From positions 372,001 through 436,000 of the forward strand of contig NZ_JABJQZ010000005.1 of NCBI RefSeq assembly GCF_013155335.1: a stretch of DNA of 64,000 nucleotides, in the 5' to 3' direction. The notes under the pieces are model-generated. The model was not told the DNA's origin and did not search any database. It saw nothing but the letters and a program-made list of their open reading frames with translations. The position numbers and the translations under genes are program-made. Source of the DNA: Nocardioides sp. zg-1230 (GTDB taxonomy: Bacteria > Actinomycetota > Actinomycetes > Propionibacteriales > Nocardioidaceae). Of this stretch, positions 63,353 to 64,000 are shown in pieces. Numbering within the stretch: the first letter of the stretch is position 1; the number at the start of each line of letters is the position of its first letter.

Positions 63353-64000
63353 TCAGGCATGCCCGGTGAAGACGTCCCGCGCTGCGAGCCGGGTGGGGCG
63401 CACCTCGCGGAACAGCACGAGGGCCAGGACGGCGGCGACGACCGCGCACCCCGCCGCTCCCCAGAAGACGGCGTGCTCCTGGGCGATGCCCGCGACCCGG
63501 AGGAGGTCGGAGAACTCCTTGCACCGGCTCTTGCCGTCGCACACCTCCTGCACCGGGGGCACGGCCAGCTGCTCGGAGTAGTAGCGGCGCAGCCCGATCG
63601 TGGTGAGCGCGGAGATGCCCACGAGCATGCCGACCATCCGGGCGACCACGACGAATGCGCTCGCGACGCCGTGCACGTCGTCGTCGGTGAAGGCGAGCAG
63701 GGCGGCGTTGACCGGGGCCAGGGCCAGTCCGAAGCCGAGCCCGCCCGTGACGAGCGCGACGTTGGCGACCGGCTCCTCGATGGTGGTGAGCCCCCAGCGC
63801 GTCATCAGCACGAAGCCGGTGGCGGCGAGCAGCATCCCGCCGGCGGTGACCAAGCCTGGGGAGAGGTAGCGGATGACGTAGCCGCCGGCCACGGCACCGA
63901 CGGGCAGGGCCAGCAGGAAGCGGACGAGCACGAGGGCGGCCGGCAGCTGGTCGTCGGGGTAGACGGTGGTGCGGGCGAAGAGCGGGATGTCGATCAGGGC
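63353..64000 (-). CDS. MFS transporter (DHA2-like), C-terminal part; start outside window
   Basis: The frame is open to the window edge; 215 residues are visible. They include about five membrane helices, the GLGFGLALAPVNAALLAF antiporter-like motif and a polar loop with two cysteines (VCDGKSRCKEF). The helix content fits the last third of a 14-helix drug:H+ antiporter of the DHA2 family. It is probably co-transcribed with the carbonic anhydrase gene. Confidence 0.8.
   Translation of the reverse strand, partial: ALIDIPLFARTTVYPDDQLPAALVLVRFLLALPVGAVAGGYVIRYLSPGLVTAGGMLLAATGFVLMTRWGLTTIEEPVANVALVTGGLGFGLALAPVNAALLAFTDDDVHGVASAFVVVARMVGMLVGISALTTIGLRRYYSEQLAVPPVQEVCDGKSRCKEFSDLLRVAGIAQEHAVFWGAAGCAVVAAVLALVLFREVRPTRLAARDVFTGHA

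Overview
The window is about 70% GC, densely packed, and carries actinobacterial families and gene neighbourhoods: DUF2613, DUF3068, DUF4192, DUF456, a DUF7455-like zinc ribbon beside a type II topoisomerase B subunit, an actinobacterial four-S1-domain rpsA, and a HrdB/SigA-type sigma factor with a Lys/Ala-rich leader. The overall flavour is Nocardioides-like (Propionibacteriales). That assignment is inference; no rRNA or tRNA gene is present to anchor it. I see no prophage, insertion sequence or CRISPR array.

Layout. (1) 1-13.8 kb is an envelope-glycan locus: two GT-C-like or polytopic membrane proteins, a GT4 glycosyltransferase, a GT2-methyltransferase fusion, a 2OG-Fe(II) oxygenase, acyltransferase-3 proteins (one apparently degenerate), a DUF3068 protein and a tiny DUF2613 protein. 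Its content resembles the mycobacterial region that carries the arabinofuranosyltransferase and lipomannan-maturation genes. (2) 13.9-18.3 kb is a translationally coupled MoxR ATPase / DUF58 / transglutaminase-fold membrane protein operon in which all three catalytic positions of the transglutaminase core are substituted. (3) 18.2-21.8 kb holds a methyltransferase, an APH-like kinase and rpsA, the last ended by a perfect 16-bp hairpin. (4) 21.8-39.4 kb lies between rpsA and coaE, genes that I recall as neighbours in many actinobacteria. It contains a patatin, a secreted arylsulfotransferase-like protein, an acyl-CoA-synthetase-like enzyme, a 2650-residue secreted redox mosaic, a GlxA-type regulator with a striking operator, an aminotransferase and a MarR/ABC exporter pair. 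(5) 39.4-52.6 kb is mostly housekeeping: coaE, a GH3 lipoprotein, a group-2 sigma factor, the 5-oxoprolinase genes pxpA and pxpBC separated by a structured 388-bp gap, dinB, a GCS2-family ligase, a universal stress protein, a HhH-GPD protein and sigA. (6) 52.7-60 kb has an M28 peptidase, a CapA protein and a four-gene overlapping operon that places a BcsA-like glycosyltransferase inside a complete partner-switching module (SpoIIE phosphatase, STAS, HATPase). (7) 60-64 kb has the topoisomerase B subunit, a tandem pair of hairpin repeats, a beta-carbonic anhydrase and the C-terminal part of an MFS exporter.

Best candidates for undescribed biology are the partner-switching/glycosyltransferase operon (55536-59410); the 2650-aa extracellular protein joining a sugar-dehydrogenase propeller, a blue-copper domain and a Cu-only-SOD-like domain nested in a PKD domain (26354-34306); the tandem 95-bp-period hairpin element (62623-62792); the pseudo-transglutaminase and pseudo-acyltransferase partners; and the GlxA operator (34614-34664).
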